Positions 7,261 to 15,546 of a stretch of 19,423 nt of DNA are shown here, in pieces. The DNA comes from an uncultured Prevotella sp. Lineage in GTDB: Bacteria; Bacteroidota; Bacteroidia; Bacteroidales; Bacteroidaceae. The notes under the pieces are model-generated. The model had not been told where the DNA came from, ran no database searches, and saw only the letters and a list, made by a program, of their open reading frames with translations. Every line of letters starts with the position of its first letter. Within the stretch, counting starts at the first letter, position 1. Location of the stretch: positions 1 to 19,423 of the forward strand of contig CAJKDU010000045.1 of NCBI GenBank assembly GCA_905198745.1, written 5' to 3'. The position numbers and the translations under genes were made by a program.

Positions 7261-7308
7261 CACAAGAATAAAAACAAAAGGATTGTTTGTAACAAGATTG
7301 TTTAACTA

Positions 7309-8793
7309 ATGTGTGACGTTATGGAAGACAACAAATTGGTTAGAGTATTAGGATTGAAAGAGTCCGTGAGCATGACCATCGGAACGGTGGTGGGAGTAGG
7401 ACTCTTCACATGTGGTTCATCTCAGATTGGATTGGTAGGTTCGTGGATTATAGGTTTCACGTTTTTAGCCTTGCTGGTCTCCGTATGGCCTTGTTTGATT
7501 TACGGAGAAATGTCGGCAGCACTGCCCGAGGCTGGCGGCACCTACAATTTTGCCAAGCGTGGTCTGAACCGTCTTTGGGCCAACATGGCCGGCTGGCACT
7601 ACATTGTCTCGGTGGTAGCCATCGGTGCAGGCGAGACTTTGGCATTCTCCAATTATTTCACCATTTTGCTCGGTGCGTTCGGCATCGATATCTCATGGAT
7701 AGCCCCACGCATCATAGCCTGCGTTCTTGTCGGCATTTTCCTGGTGCTCAACTATTTCGGCATTGAGCAGTCGGGCAAGGCTCAAACCGCCTTCATCTTC
7801 TTTTTCTGGGCTTGCTCTATCTGCTGGTTCCTCTATATGATTCCCAAGATTCACCTGGAGTACTTCGGCGGATTCGGCATGGACAAGCTTCCTCCGTTCA
7901 ACGAGCTGATGTATATCTTCGGACTTGTATGGTGGTGCTACACCGGTTTTGAGACCTGTGTGTCCGTGGGCGGCGAAACAAAGTTCCCGCAATACACCTT
8001 GCCCCGTGCCCTCAAAATATCCGTATTCCTCGTGTTCGCAGTCAACGCCCTCTTCCAGTGGTTCCTCGTTGGACTTGTTTCACACGACTTCTATGGAATG
8101 ATAGCCACTGCCGCAGCGCCCTACGCTGAAGGACTCCGTGCTGCCGGTCTGGTGGGCATGCCAATCATCCTGCTCTGTGTGGCCATTGCCTTTGGCGGCG
8201 ACCTGAGCACCATCAACCCCGGAATTGCCGCTCCGGCTCGCTACATCTACACCATGGCCCTCGACCACAGCCTGCCCTCAGTGTTGGGCAAGGTTCACCC
8301 CAAATACAAGACACCCCACAACGCCATCTTCCTGGTGGGCATCATCAACTTCATTCTCATTGCCACGGGTTCCATAGACTACATAGCTTCCGTGTCGCTC
8401 ATCTCGCTTGCCGTATGCTACATGATCGGCTGTCTGGCCTATATGGGCCTGCGCCGCAAGTATCCCGACCTGCACCGCCCCTACAAGGCACCCTATGGAG
8501 TGATCGGCTGCTACGTGACAATACTCATCTACACCTTCATGCTCTTCTACGCCGACAAGATTGCCCTCTACACAGCCGGACTGCTCAGTGTGATGTGCGC
8601 CGTGTTCTGGTACTTCTACACCAACCACAAGGAGCAGAAGATGCTTTCGCTGGAGGAAGAGATTGGCGAGGTGGCCGAGCCAACAGCCGAAGAGAAGGCC
8701 AAGATGGACCGCGAATATGCCATCTGGAAGTGGGGCACCATCATTGTCACCATCGTGGCTCTGGGCATCTACCTCATCCCTATGTTTTGCTAA
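7309..8793 (+). CDS. APC-superfamily permease, probable ethanolamine or amino acid transporter
   Basis: A 494-residue integral inner-membrane protein of the amino acid-polyamine-organocation superfamily, with about 12 hydrophobic segments. The first has S-M-T-I-G-T-V-V-G-V-G-L-F, the unwound substrate-binding TM1 motif. Others include FLALLVSVWPCLIYGEMSAA, YTGFETCVSVGGE (TM6 region) and GGDLSTINPGIAAPARYIY (TM8 region). The C-terminus carries an acidic cytoplasmic stretch and a last membrane helix. It is 18 bases upstream of eutB and on the same strand, so ethanolamine or a related amine is the most reasonable cargo, but the sequence alone cannot distinguish that from an amino acid. An in-frame ATG at 7321 (MEDNKL) is an equally plausible start. 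Confidence 0.85.
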   Translation: MCDVMEDNKLVRVLGLKESVSMTIGTVVGVGLFTCGSSQIGLVGSWIIGFTFLALLVSVWPCLIYGEMSAALPEAGGTYNFAKRGLNRLWANMAGWHYIVSVVAIGAGETLAFSNYFTILLGAFGIDISWIAPRIIACVLVGIFLVLNYFGIEQSGKAQTAFIFFFWACSICWFLYMIPKIHLEYFGGFGMDKLPPFNELMYIFGLVWWCYTGFETCVSVGGETKFPQYTLPRALKISVFLVFAVNALFQWFLVGLVSHDFYGMIATAAAPYAEGLRAAGLVGMPIILLCVAIAFGGDLSTINPGIAAPARYIYTMALDHSLPSVLGKVHPKYKTPHNAIFLVGIINFILIATGSIDYIASVSLISLAVCYMIGCLAYMGLRRKYPDLHRPYKAPYGVIGCYVTILIYTFMLFYADKIALYTAGLLSVMCAVFWYFYTNHKEQKMLSLEEEIGEVAEPTAEEKAKMDREYAIWKWGTIIVTIVALGIYLIPMFC

Positions 8794-8811
8794 CTAACAT
8801 GGAATATCATT

Positions 8812-10200
8812 ATGTATAAGATTAGTCTTGGAAACATCACATACAGCTTCACCGACCTCAAGGACCTCATGGCCAAAGCCACGCCCTTGAGGTCGGGCGA
8901 CGAGCTGGCGGGCATAGCTGCCCGCACTCAAGAGGAGCACGTGGCGGCACAGATGTGCCTGGCAGGCGTGCCCTTGCAGCGTTTTCTCGAAGAACCCCTC
9001 ATCCCTTACGAGACCGACGAGGTGACCCGGCTCATCATCGACACGCACGACGAGAAGGCATTCGCCCCCATATCGCATCTCACGGTGGGCGAATTCCGCA
9101 ACTGGATACTGAGCGACTGTGCCACGGCAGAGGTGCTTGCCTCCGTGGCACCCGGCATCACGCCCGAGATGGCTGCCGCCGTGAGCAAGCTGATGCGCAA
9201 CCAGGACTTGCTGCTCGGTGCCAAGAAATGCCGGGTGGTGACGCGCTTCCGCGACACCATCGGCCTGCCCGACCGACTGTCGGTGCGCCTGCAGCCCAAC
9301 AACCCCGTAGACGACCTCAAGGGCATTGCCGCCAGCATCGTCGACGGACTCATCTATGGCAGTGGCGATGCCGTGATTGGCATCAATCCGGCGAGCGACT
9401 CCGTGCCTGTGCTGAAGGAACTCAACCAGATGCTCGACGAGATTATCCACCGCTACGACATTCCCACCCAGAGTTGTGTGCTCACACATGTCACCACGGG
9501 CATGCAGCTCATTGAAGAGGGAGCACCCATCGACCTGCTCTTCCAGAGCATAGCAGGCACGGAGAAAGCCAACGCCGGATTCGGCATAAACCTGAAGCTC
9601 CTCGACGAGGGCTACGACGCCGTGCGCTCGCTCCACCGCGGAACCATCGGCGACAACTGCATGTATTTTGAAACCGGACAGGGTTCCGCCCTGTCGTCCG
9701 ACGCCAACTTCGGCGTAGACGAGCAGACCTGCGAGGCACGCTGCTATGCCGTGGCACGGCGCTATCATCCCTTGCTGGTCAACACGGTGGTAGGTTTCAT
9801 CGGTCCTGAATATCTCTATGACGGCAAGCAGATTACGCGTGCCGGGTTAGAGGATCACTTCTGCGGCAAACTGCTCGGCCTGCCCATGGGATGCGACATC
9901 TGCTACACCAACCACGCCGAAGCCGACCAGGACGACATGGACGACCTGCTCACGCTCCTCGTGGCGGGCGGCATCAACTACATCATGGGCATTCCCGGTG
10001 CCGACGACATCATGCTCAACTATCAGAGCACCAGCTTCCACGACGCGCTCTACGTGCGCAAGCTCCTGGGCAAGAAGCACGCGCCCGAGTTTGAGGAGTG
10101 GCTGCAAAACATGAACCTTGTCAACGACGAGGGCTGCATACTGCCCGTGGCAGCCAGTCACCAGTTGTTGGGAATAGAAAAAATGGAGGAAGTAGTATGA
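8812..10200 (+). CDS. eutB: Ethanolamine ammonia-lyase large subunit
   Basis: This 462-residue protein is the heavy chain of adenosylcobalamin-dependent ethanolamine ammonia-lyase, which converts ethanolamine to acetaldehyde and ammonia. Family-wide motifs are present: the L-R-S-G-D-E-L-A-G-I-A-A N-terminal block, VTRLIIDTHD, KCRVVTRFRDTIGLP, LSVRLQPNNPVDDLKGIAAS, CVLTHVTTGMQLIEEGAP with DLLFQSIAGTEKANAGFG, and the active-site region ETGQGSALSSDANFGVDEQT. The C-terminal barrel part has LPMGCDICYTNHAEADQDD and GINYIMGIPGADDIMLNYQS. Length matches the family (about 450-460). Its stop overlaps the eutC start in ATGA. No eutA reactivase, eutL/K/M/N/S shell gene or acetaldehyde dehydrogenase is in the window, so it works in the cytosol or with enzymes encoded elsewhere. 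Confidence 0.96.
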   Translation: MYKISLGNITYSFTDLKDLMAKATPLRSGDELAGIAARTQEEHVAAQMCLAGVPLQRFLEEPLIPYETDEVTRLIIDTHDEKAFAPISHLTVGEFRNWILSDCATAEVLASVAPGITPEMAAAVSKLMRNQDLLLGAKKCRVVTRFRDTIGLPDRLSVRLQPNNPVDDLKGIAASIVDGLIYGSGDAVIGINPASDSVPVLKELNQMLDEIIHRYDIPTQSCVLTHVTTGMQLIEEGAPIDLLFQSIAGTEKANAGFGINLKLLDEGYDAVRSLHRGTIGDNCMYFETGQGSALSSDANFGVDEQTCEARCYAVARRYHPLLVNTVVGFIGPEYLYDGKQITRAGLEDHFCGKLLGLPMGCDICYTNHAEADQDDMDDLLTLLVAGGINYIMGIPGADDIMLNYQSTSFHDALYVRKLLGKKHAPEFEEWLQNMNLVNDEGCILPVAASHQLLGIEKMEEVV

Positions 10201-11018
10201 CAAATTTAGTAAGAATAGAAACCCAAAACTACATTGAGCACGACCCTTGGTCGGACCTGAAGCGTTTCACCGATGCCCGCATAGCCCTGGGACGCACGGG
10301 GTGCAGCGTGCTCACCGACGACTATCTGCAGTTTTCGCTTGCACACGCCCTTGCACGCGACACCATCTACATGCCTTTCGAGAGCGACAAGGTGGGCGAA
10401 CGGCTGCACGGCCTGGGGCTCGACACGCTCGAGGTGTCGAGCCGCGCCACCTCACGCAGCGTCTTCCTCCGGCAGCCCGACATGGGCAGAAGGCTCAACG
10501 ACGAGAGCCGGAAGCGGCTGACGGACATGAACTACAAGGGGGCCGACGTGCTGCTGGTCATCGGTGACGGCCTGTCGTCGAAGGCTGTCAACAAGCAGGC
10601 CGTACCGCTCATTTCCCGTTTTCTGCCCTATATGGACGAACTGGGACTCTCCGTGGGTCCGGTGGTCATGGCCCATGAGAGCCGGGTGGCACTGGGCGAC
10701 GACATTGCCGAGTGTCTCCACTGTGGCCTGGTGGCCATTCTCATCGGCGAGCGTCCCGGTCTCTCCTCGCCCGACAGTCTGGGCGTCTACATCACCTACA
10801 AGCCCTTTGCCGGCCGGCTGGAGAGCGAGCGCAACTGCATCAGCAACATTCGGCCCGAGGGCCTCAACTACGACCGGGCTGCCTTCAAGATGGCTTGGCT
10901 CATTGAGGCTGCCTACGACATGGGAAAGACCGGAACCGCCCTGAAAGACCGGAGCGACGACCCAAGCCACTACAGAAGGCTCAAGCCGCACGCCACAGAA
11001 CAGCTCACGTTCGGATAG
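10197..11018 (+). CDS. eutC: Ethanolamine ammonia-lyase small subunit
   Basis: A 273-residue light chain that partners EutB in the alpha6-beta6 lyase and contributes to cobalamin binding. Recognisable parts are SDLKRFTDARIALGRTG, QFSLAHALARDTIYMPF, S-R-A-T-S-R-S-V-F-L-R-Q-P-D-M-G-R-R-L, DVLLVIGDGLSSKAVN, VALGDDIAE with LVAILIGERPGLSSPDSLG, and the closing RPEGLNYDRAAFKMAWLI. The start at 10197 overlaps the eutB stop (ATGA), with GGAGG just upstream as the ribosome site, typical of translational coupling. A longer in-frame opening from 10098 lies inside eutB and is not used. Slightly shorter than E. coli EutC (295), mainly at the N-terminus. Confidence 0.95.
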   Translation: MTNLVRIETQNYIEHDPWSDLKRFTDARIALGRTGCSVLTDDYLQFSLAHALARDTIYMPFESDKVGERLHGLGLDTLEVSSRATSRSVFLRQPDMGRRLNDESRKRLTDMNYKGADVLLVIGDGLSSKAVNKQAVPLISRFLPYMDELGLSVGPVVMAHESRVALGDDIAECLHCGLVAILIGERPGLSSPDSLGVYITYKPFAGRLESERNCISNIRPEGLNYDRAAFKMAWLIEAAYDMGKTGTALKDRSDDPSHYRRLKPHATEQLTFG

Positions 11019-11064
11019 GAGGAAATATCACAGCCAATCCTGTAGGTTTCTCGAATTTTATTTG

Positions 11065-11072
11065 TACTTTTG
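11065..11072 (+). promoter_or_regulatory. -7 element of the porin gene
   Basis: TACTTTTG matches the Bacteroidota -7 consensus 35 bases before the porin ATG and 47 bases after the eutC stop. The -33 region is poor. The porin can therefore be expressed separately from, as well as by read-through of, the eut operon. Confidence 0.55.
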
Positions 11073-11106
11073 CCCGAAGTAAAAAAACCAAACCGAAACA
11101 AAACAG

Positions 11107-12204
11107 ATGAAATCTACACTCACCGCACTGCTGCTCGCCTCTACCCTGGCAGCAGGCGCACAGGAACAAAAGGCAGAGCCTTGGTACAAGACCATCAAAC
11201 TGTCGGGCTACGTGATGACACAATACCAGTATGACGGAAAGGAAGGCAGCGAGGCCAACTCGTTCAGTCTCCGCATGGCGCGCCTGGCGCTCGACGGACG
11301 CATCATGGGCGACTTCTACTGGAAAGCGCAGCTACAGGTCAACGGCAACACGTCGTCGCTCGGCTCGTCGCCCCGACTGGTAGACGCCTTTGCCGAGTGG
11401 CAGAAATACAAGTGCTTCATGGTCAAGGCCGGACAGTTCAAGCGGCCGTTCACCTTCGAGAACCCCATGCACCCCATTGACCAAGGCTTCATGAGCTACT
11501 CGCAGAACGTCACCAAGCTGGCAGGATTCAACGACCGTTGCGGCGAACAGGCCAGCAACGGACGCGACATCGGCGTGCAGGTGCAGGGCGATCTGCTGAA
11601 GACTCGCTCGGGCCGTGCACTCCTGCACTATCAGGTGGGCGTGTTCAACGGACAGGGCATCAACACCAAAGACGAAGACCAGCGCAAGGACATCATTGGC
11701 GGTGCCTGGGTGATGCCCGTGGAAGGTCTCCGCATCGGAGCCTTCGGATGGGTAGGCTCGTTTGCCCACAAGTACACGGAAACCCTGGACAACAATGAAA
11801 AGGTGAACCGCACAGCATCCGTCGACCGCATACGCTACGCCCTGAGTGCCGAATACAAGGCCAACGACTGGACCATTCGCTCGGAATACATCCACAGCAC
11901 CGGCGACGCCTTCACCGGTGTGGGGTCTACAGCCCTTGCCAAGACGGGGTCAAAGGCCGACGGTGTGTATGCACTCATGATAGCGCCCGTGATGAAAAAC
12001 AAGCTCTATGCCAAGGCACGCTACGACCTCTACCGCAACACAGCGTCGTGGGACAAGGCACGCACACAATACGAAGTGGGCATGAACTACAAGTTCTGCA
12101 AGAACATACAGGTCAATGCCGAATATGCCCGGGTGAACGACCGGAGTCTGCCCGGCAACCACAACTACAACATGGCAGACGTGGAACTCGACTTCCGCTT
12201 CTAA
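11107..12204 (+). CDS. Outer-membrane porin, OprP/OprO-like
   Basis: A 365-residue protein with a clear signal peptide (MKSTLTALLLASTLAAGAQ, cleavage near residue 18-19). The body has alternating strands: LSGYVMTQYQYD, FSLRMARLALDGRI, FYWKAQLQVNG, LVDAFAEWQKY, FMVKAGQFKRPFTFENP. It ends in V-E-L-D-F-R-F, with the terminal aromatic residue needed for outer-membrane insertion. The R-x-A-R-L-x-L-D-G and F-x-V-K-A-G-Q-F-K-x-P-F motifs are typical of the phosphate-selective porin O/P family, a broad family in Bacteroidota whose solutes mostly are not known. Its place right after permease-eutBC suggests a channel for the same substrate, but the separate -7 element leaves this open. A strong hairpin follows at 12248. 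Confidence 0.85.
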   Translation: MKSTLTALLLASTLAAGAQEQKAEPWYKTIKLSGYVMTQYQYDGKEGSEANSFSLRMARLALDGRIMGDFYWKAQLQVNGNTSSLGSSPRLVDAFAEWQKYKCFMVKAGQFKRPFTFENPMHPIDQGFMSYSQNVTKLAGFNDRCGEQASNGRDIGVQVQGDLLKTRSGRALLHYQVGVFNGQGINTKDEDQRKDIIGGAWVMPVEGLRIGAFGWVGSFAHKYTETLDNNEKVNRTASVDRIRYALSAEYKANDWTIRSEYIHSTGDAFTGVGSTALAKTGSKADGVYALMIAPVMKNKLYAKARYDLYRNTASWDKARTQYEVGMNYKFCKNIQVNAEYARVNDRSLPGNHNYNMADVELDFRF

Positions 12205-12247
12205 CCCCTACAACATTTTCTTTCTGCCAACACCCGCACCGACCGAT

Positions 12248-12287
12248 CTTTCCACCGCGATTACCTGTTTCTTGCCGCGGTGGAAAG
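12248..12287 (+). terminator. Hairpin after the porin gene
   Basis: CTTTCCACCGCG (12248-12259) pairs perfectly with CGCGGTGGAAAG (12276-12287) across a 16-base loop, with GACC/GGTC adding partial pairing outside. No strong T-run follows; the tandem repeat begins five bases downstream. Confidence 0.75.
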
Positions 12288-12291
12288 GTCG

Positions 12292-12341
12292 TTAGTGTGC
12301 CGTTAGCGAAGCCTTAGTGTGCCGTTAGCGAAGCGTTAGTG
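12292..12341. repeat. 22-base tandem repeat, about 2.3 copies
   Basis: Copies begin at 12292 and 12314 with TTAGTGTGCCGTTAGCGAAG and differ only in the last base; a third starts at 12336 (TTAGTG) and breaks off. Each unit contains two GTTAG-type half-units about 11 bases apart. It follows the porin hairpin and marks the edge of the AT-richer region. Confidence 0.75.
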
Positions 12342-12579
12342 CGGTTCATCCAATACTATGAGAATACACCTCATGAGACGTTCCCGTTACTTTGTTTTTT
12401 GACAACTTTGCTCGAACTGTCAGATTCTTACTGCGTCAAAAACCAAGCGGACCATTACGCCTTATATGTATACATTTCTGCCCGACCTCTGACCGTCATG
12501 ACTTTCTGAATGGGTATAGACGATAGGAAGATAACACCTTAATCTTGGAAAGAGCCTCGTTTTGCTGACAAAAACGTGA

Positions 12580-12975
12580 TTTATACATCCTCGTATCACA
12601 AGCATTCATGACCGCAGTCTATTTAACGATAGCTTTGCAATGGACTTCATCAACAATGATGACAAAATATCTATTGTGCAAAGCACTTGTACATCGGTTA
12701 CATCAACGAAGCAACGACTTTCGCTGGAAGGCAAGGTGAAAGCAATGGGTACCAAAGATTTGGAACATGAAAAGGATGAAGACAAGATCGCTTACTTCTA
12801 TATGCCCAATAAGACACTCTTGGCCCATTCATCCCTTATTTTCCACTCTGAATTTAAACGGAGTTCGCCGATACGTTTCTTGAACATTCTTATGAAATGC
12901 TGTGTGTCTCGACAACCTCTGTGTTCAAGTCGGGCGATACTACATTACGAGGCTCGCCACCGCTCTCGTCTGTAA
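12580..12975 (+). other. Unassigned open stretch, possible gene remnant
   Basis: The frame is open from about 12580 to 12975; an ATG at 12640 gives 111 residues. The first part (about 12600-12830) has protein-like composition, e.g. QRLSLEGKVKAMGTKDLE and DEDKIAYFYMPNK, and the end from about 12880 overlaps the minus-strand hydrolase fragment, so it cannot be an intact coding end. A TAGCTTTG element at 12630-12637 lies too close to the ATG to serve it. I do not recognise the family. The flanking 12342-12580 shows no gene or clear signal. Confidence 0.25.
12798..12899 (-). pseudogene. Possible AraC-family C-terminal tail fragment
   Basis: A minus-strand frame reads H-F-I-R-M-F-K-K-R-I-G-E-L and ends at a TAG (12798-12800). 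This resembles the last helix of AraC/XylS regulators (Y-F-x-R-x-F-K-K-x-x-G). Only about 13 residues are convincing. It abuts the end of the hydrolase fragment in another frame, as though two broken genes were joined. It could be chance similarity. Confidence 0.3.
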
Positions 12976-13355
12976 AGGAAGAGTCAAAGCAGATGGTCAG
13001 AAAGCCTCTCTCGGCAAGGGTCTGGACATCAAGCCCTGATAATTGTTCTCTTACCGCACCGAATGGACCGCTCACAGCAATGATTGTGAACCTACCTGAT
13101 GCTTTGCTTATTGCAGACATCTCCTTCGGGATATACTTGTCTGCGGCAAGCGTGATACCGAATCGATTGTGAAAGGAAACCTTCTTGTGGTTCACCTTGT
13201 CGCTCTTCAGGAAAGTCTGGCCCCATTCTGGGGCAAAGTCAATTTTTGCTCCTTTATAACAGAAGCATTGGACACGATGTTGTCATGCGCATTCAGGGCA
13301 AGGCTGCAAGTTGCACAACCAACAAGCCTGCGAATAACAATAATCTTGTTTTCAT
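12890..13355 (-). pseudogene. Secreted alpha/beta hydrolase pseudogene, frameshifted and truncated
   Basis: The probable original start is ATG 13353-13355 after TAAGG. It encodes a signal peptide (MKTRLLLFAGLLVVQLAALP) that hits TGA at 13293-13295. The sequence continues in another frame (NAHDNIVSNASVIK), then in a third: AKIDFAPEWGQTFLKSDKVN, KVSFHNRFGITLAADKYIPK, VSGPFGAVREQLSGL, LAERGFLTICFDSSFTDESG, GEPRNVVSPDLNTE. This is the N-terminal third of the secreted alpha/beta hydrolases common in Prevotella and Bacteroides, which carry the oxyanion region and F-D-x-S-F-x-G-E-S-G-G-E-P. Homology stops at about 12920, where the nucleophile-bearing part should follow, so the catalytic Ser and His are gone. 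At least two frame breaks plus loss of the C-terminus make it non-functional. Confidence 0.8.
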
Positions 13356-13460
13356 CCTTACAGTGTTTAATCGTTTGCTGATATTTCACGCTACAAAACC
13401 ACGAGCAATCCTCCAAAGTGTTGGTGGAATATTAATGGAAGGAATAACCAAGATTACGGA

Positions 13461-14720
13461 TTAACCTTGTTCCAACAAATCCTTATCGGTCAAGAAATCC
13501 AACAACCCAACAGTCAACACTCCTAGTTCGTCTTCTTTACGATGAATATCATCACCAACAACGACAATCTTTCGGAAATGGTCGTTGATAGACAAGAGAG
13601 GGCGACGTTCCTGCACCTCCTTTTCTGGTGTCGGCAGGTGGAAGGCTGATTGAATGTAAACACGGTATGGTGGACGGTTCACTACAAAATCCACTTCCAA
13701 TTGTCTTCTGACAAACTTTCCGTTTTCGTCCTTTCCTCCCAGTTCCACCAACCCGACATCCACATTATAGCCACGGCTACAAAGTTCATTGTAGATAATA
13801 TTCTCCATAATGTGCGTCTCTTCTTGCTGGCGGTAGTTGAGTATGGCTGCACGAATGCCAACATCGACAAAGTAATATTTAGTTTCTGTACCAATATACT
13901 TTCTGCCCTTTACATCATACCGCAATGCCTCCTCTATGAGAAACGAGTCCTTCAGATAATCAATATACTGCTTTATCGTGTCTCTTTTTATGGCTACGCC
14001 TTGTGCTGACTGGAAAGAATTGGCTATTCTTGTTGGGTTGGTGGAAGAACCTATGCCCGAGGCAAGCACACGCACCAATTCCTTCAATCCTTCCGGATTG
14101 CGTAGACGGTTGCGTTCTATAACATCACGCAAGTAAGTAGTTACATAAAGACTACGCAAATAATCTGTCTTCTTTTCTTCCGTTTCCAACAGAGCCGCTT
14201 GGGGTAGTCCTCCAAAGGTATAATAATCTCGCCAAGCCTTACGTATATCTCCACCTACACCATTGAAATATTCATCAAAGGTGAGAGGCCAAACGCGTAT
14301 CTCGTCACCCCTGCCACGAAACTCTGTCACAACATCACTTGACAGGAAACGAGAGTTTGAACCAGACACATATACGTCCACATTTTTCATGTGCGTCAAA
14401 CTAAGAATAACCTCCACAAACTCTTCCACAAGTTGCACCTCATCCAAGACAACATAATAAGGATTGCCGTCATACACAACCTTGGAGTCAATGTAGTCAA
14501 GCAAGACATCAGGCTTTCTCAATCGTCTGTTTCGAAAATCATCAAGCTGTATTTCGATGATGTGACTACCAGTCACCCCATGTTCCAACAGCCAATTATG
14601 CCAAATGTCAAACAGAAGAAAAGACTTTCCGCATCATCTGACACCTGTTATGATCTTCACAAGTCCGTTTCCACGTCCTGCTATAAGTTCATCCAAGTAT
14701 TTCTTTCGTTCAAATATCAT
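13461..14720 (-). pseudogene. AAA/DUF4143 ATPase gene with an in-frame stop in Walker A
   Basis: Read from ATG 14718-14720 the frame encodes about 419 residues with only one interruption. The N-terminus is MIFERKKYLDELIAGRGNGL then VKIITGVR, then TGA (14634-14636) and CGKSFLLFD. Family members read GVRRCGKS, so the stop replaces the second Arg inside the P-loop. The rest is intact: Walker B-like YYVVLDEVQ, sensor region VYVSGSNSRFLSS, RVWPLTFDEYF, YYTFGGLPQAAL, LRDVIERNRLRN, a winged-helix-like part, and the DUF4143 nuclease-like end with the E-T-K-Y-Y-F-V-D-V-G block and Q-L-E-V-D-F-V. A start after the stop (TTG 14588) would lack Walker A and could not bind ATP normally. These ATPases are numerous in Bacteroidales and of unclear function. 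A recent nonsense mutation is the simplest reading; a sequencing error is possible. Confidence 0.85.
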
Positions 14721-15415
14721 ATTAGAGTACTATTTTTGATGTTAGTATCACATTTTACACCGCAAAGATGACGTTTTTATTCCAAAGGGCTGCATAAACG
14801 ATGGAAAAGCTGTGCTTGTTTATAGAAAAAGCAGGAAATTGCAGCATAGCAAACTACACAATATGATTTTCAGAACAAGTGGGATGACTTGTAATCACAC
14901 CCTTCAAGGAAGTCGTCTTAACCCTACCTCTTTATGAATTTCATCTGACAAGTTCTTTTCCCCCATATTATAGGTTCGGTTGAAACAACCTCATCCAATC
15001 CCAATTTTTATGATTTATGATTTTATCGAAAGTTAAGTGTCTTAAAACTTAGCCGTTTCGTATGGCTATATAGAATCCATATTGCCACTTTTCTACCGTT
15101 TAGAACGTATGATATTGATAATCAACTAATAACAAATACCATGGATAAAAGTTGACTCCATCTGTGTAACAATCTTTGAGGAAAGATCATCATATCGTGG
15201 TGAATCCTCCCAAAATGTTCTCTTTGCATAAGAATGTAATCCACAACTCTTTTAAAACATTTTGGCAGTAGATAATTACGTATAAGGAACTTACAACCTT
15301 TGTAGGATATCCACTTTGCCGTATGAGAGCCCATGGTGACTCTTTTTCCAAACACGCGAATCGATGCCATGGAAATTTAGCGGCACAAAAACTTGGTTTT
15401 CTGAAAATAAACAAC
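14721..15415. other. AT-rich stretch without a recognisable gene
   Basis: About 700 bases between the AAA gene start and the histidine kinase promoter. A minus-strand frame of 82 codons (15122-15370) is open but resembles nothing I know, has no clear ribosome site, and has odd composition; I do not call it a gene. A weak CATCTTTG (minus, 14763-14770) could serve the AAA gene. A small GGTTG-AAA-CAACC hairpin lies at 14978-14990. No tRNA, repeat array or insertion-sequence ends were seen. Confidence 0.5.
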
Positions 15416-15423
15416 TAATTTTG
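15393..15423 (+). promoter_or_regulatory. Bacteroidota promoter of the histidine kinase gene
   Basis: TTG (15393-15395), a 20-base spacer, then TAATTTTG (15416-15423). The start codon at 15547 implies an untranslated leader of about 115 bases, which holds a small hairpin at 15491-15508. Confidence 0.65.
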
Positions 15424-15490
15424 CACGGATTATGATTTACGCAAGTCTACTTGACTAAGGAACTGCCCTCCAATAAAAAATGCAAGATTC

Positions 15491-15508
15491 GCCTGAACAT
15501 TGTCAGGC
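15491..15508 (+). other. Hairpin in the histidine kinase mRNA leader
   Basis: GCCTGA (15491-15496) and TCAGGC (15503-15508) form a perfect 6-base stem with a 6-base loop, 38 bases before the ATG. It could influence translation, or may be incidental. Confidence 0.35.
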
Positions 15509-15546
15509 TACTATAACTTTTACACTAAAACAAAATCAATCAGCCC

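Noticed and set aside
8794..9768. 324-codon minus-strand frame inside eutB
   Set aside because: Antisense shadow of a GC-rich gene with strong codon bias; no homology seen.
12292..12341. Tandem repeat as a possible CRISPR array
   Set aside because: The units are directly adjacent with no spacers, and no cas gene is present.
14634..14636. TGA in the ATPase gene as selenocysteine or programmed recoding
   Set aside because: The family has Arg here, no recoding hairpin is evident just downstream, and surrounding genes are decayed; a plain nonsense change is simpler.
15122..15370. 82-codon minus-strand frame in the AT-rich gap
   Set aside because: No family resemblance, no clear ribosome site or promoter, and unusual composition; not enough to call a gene.
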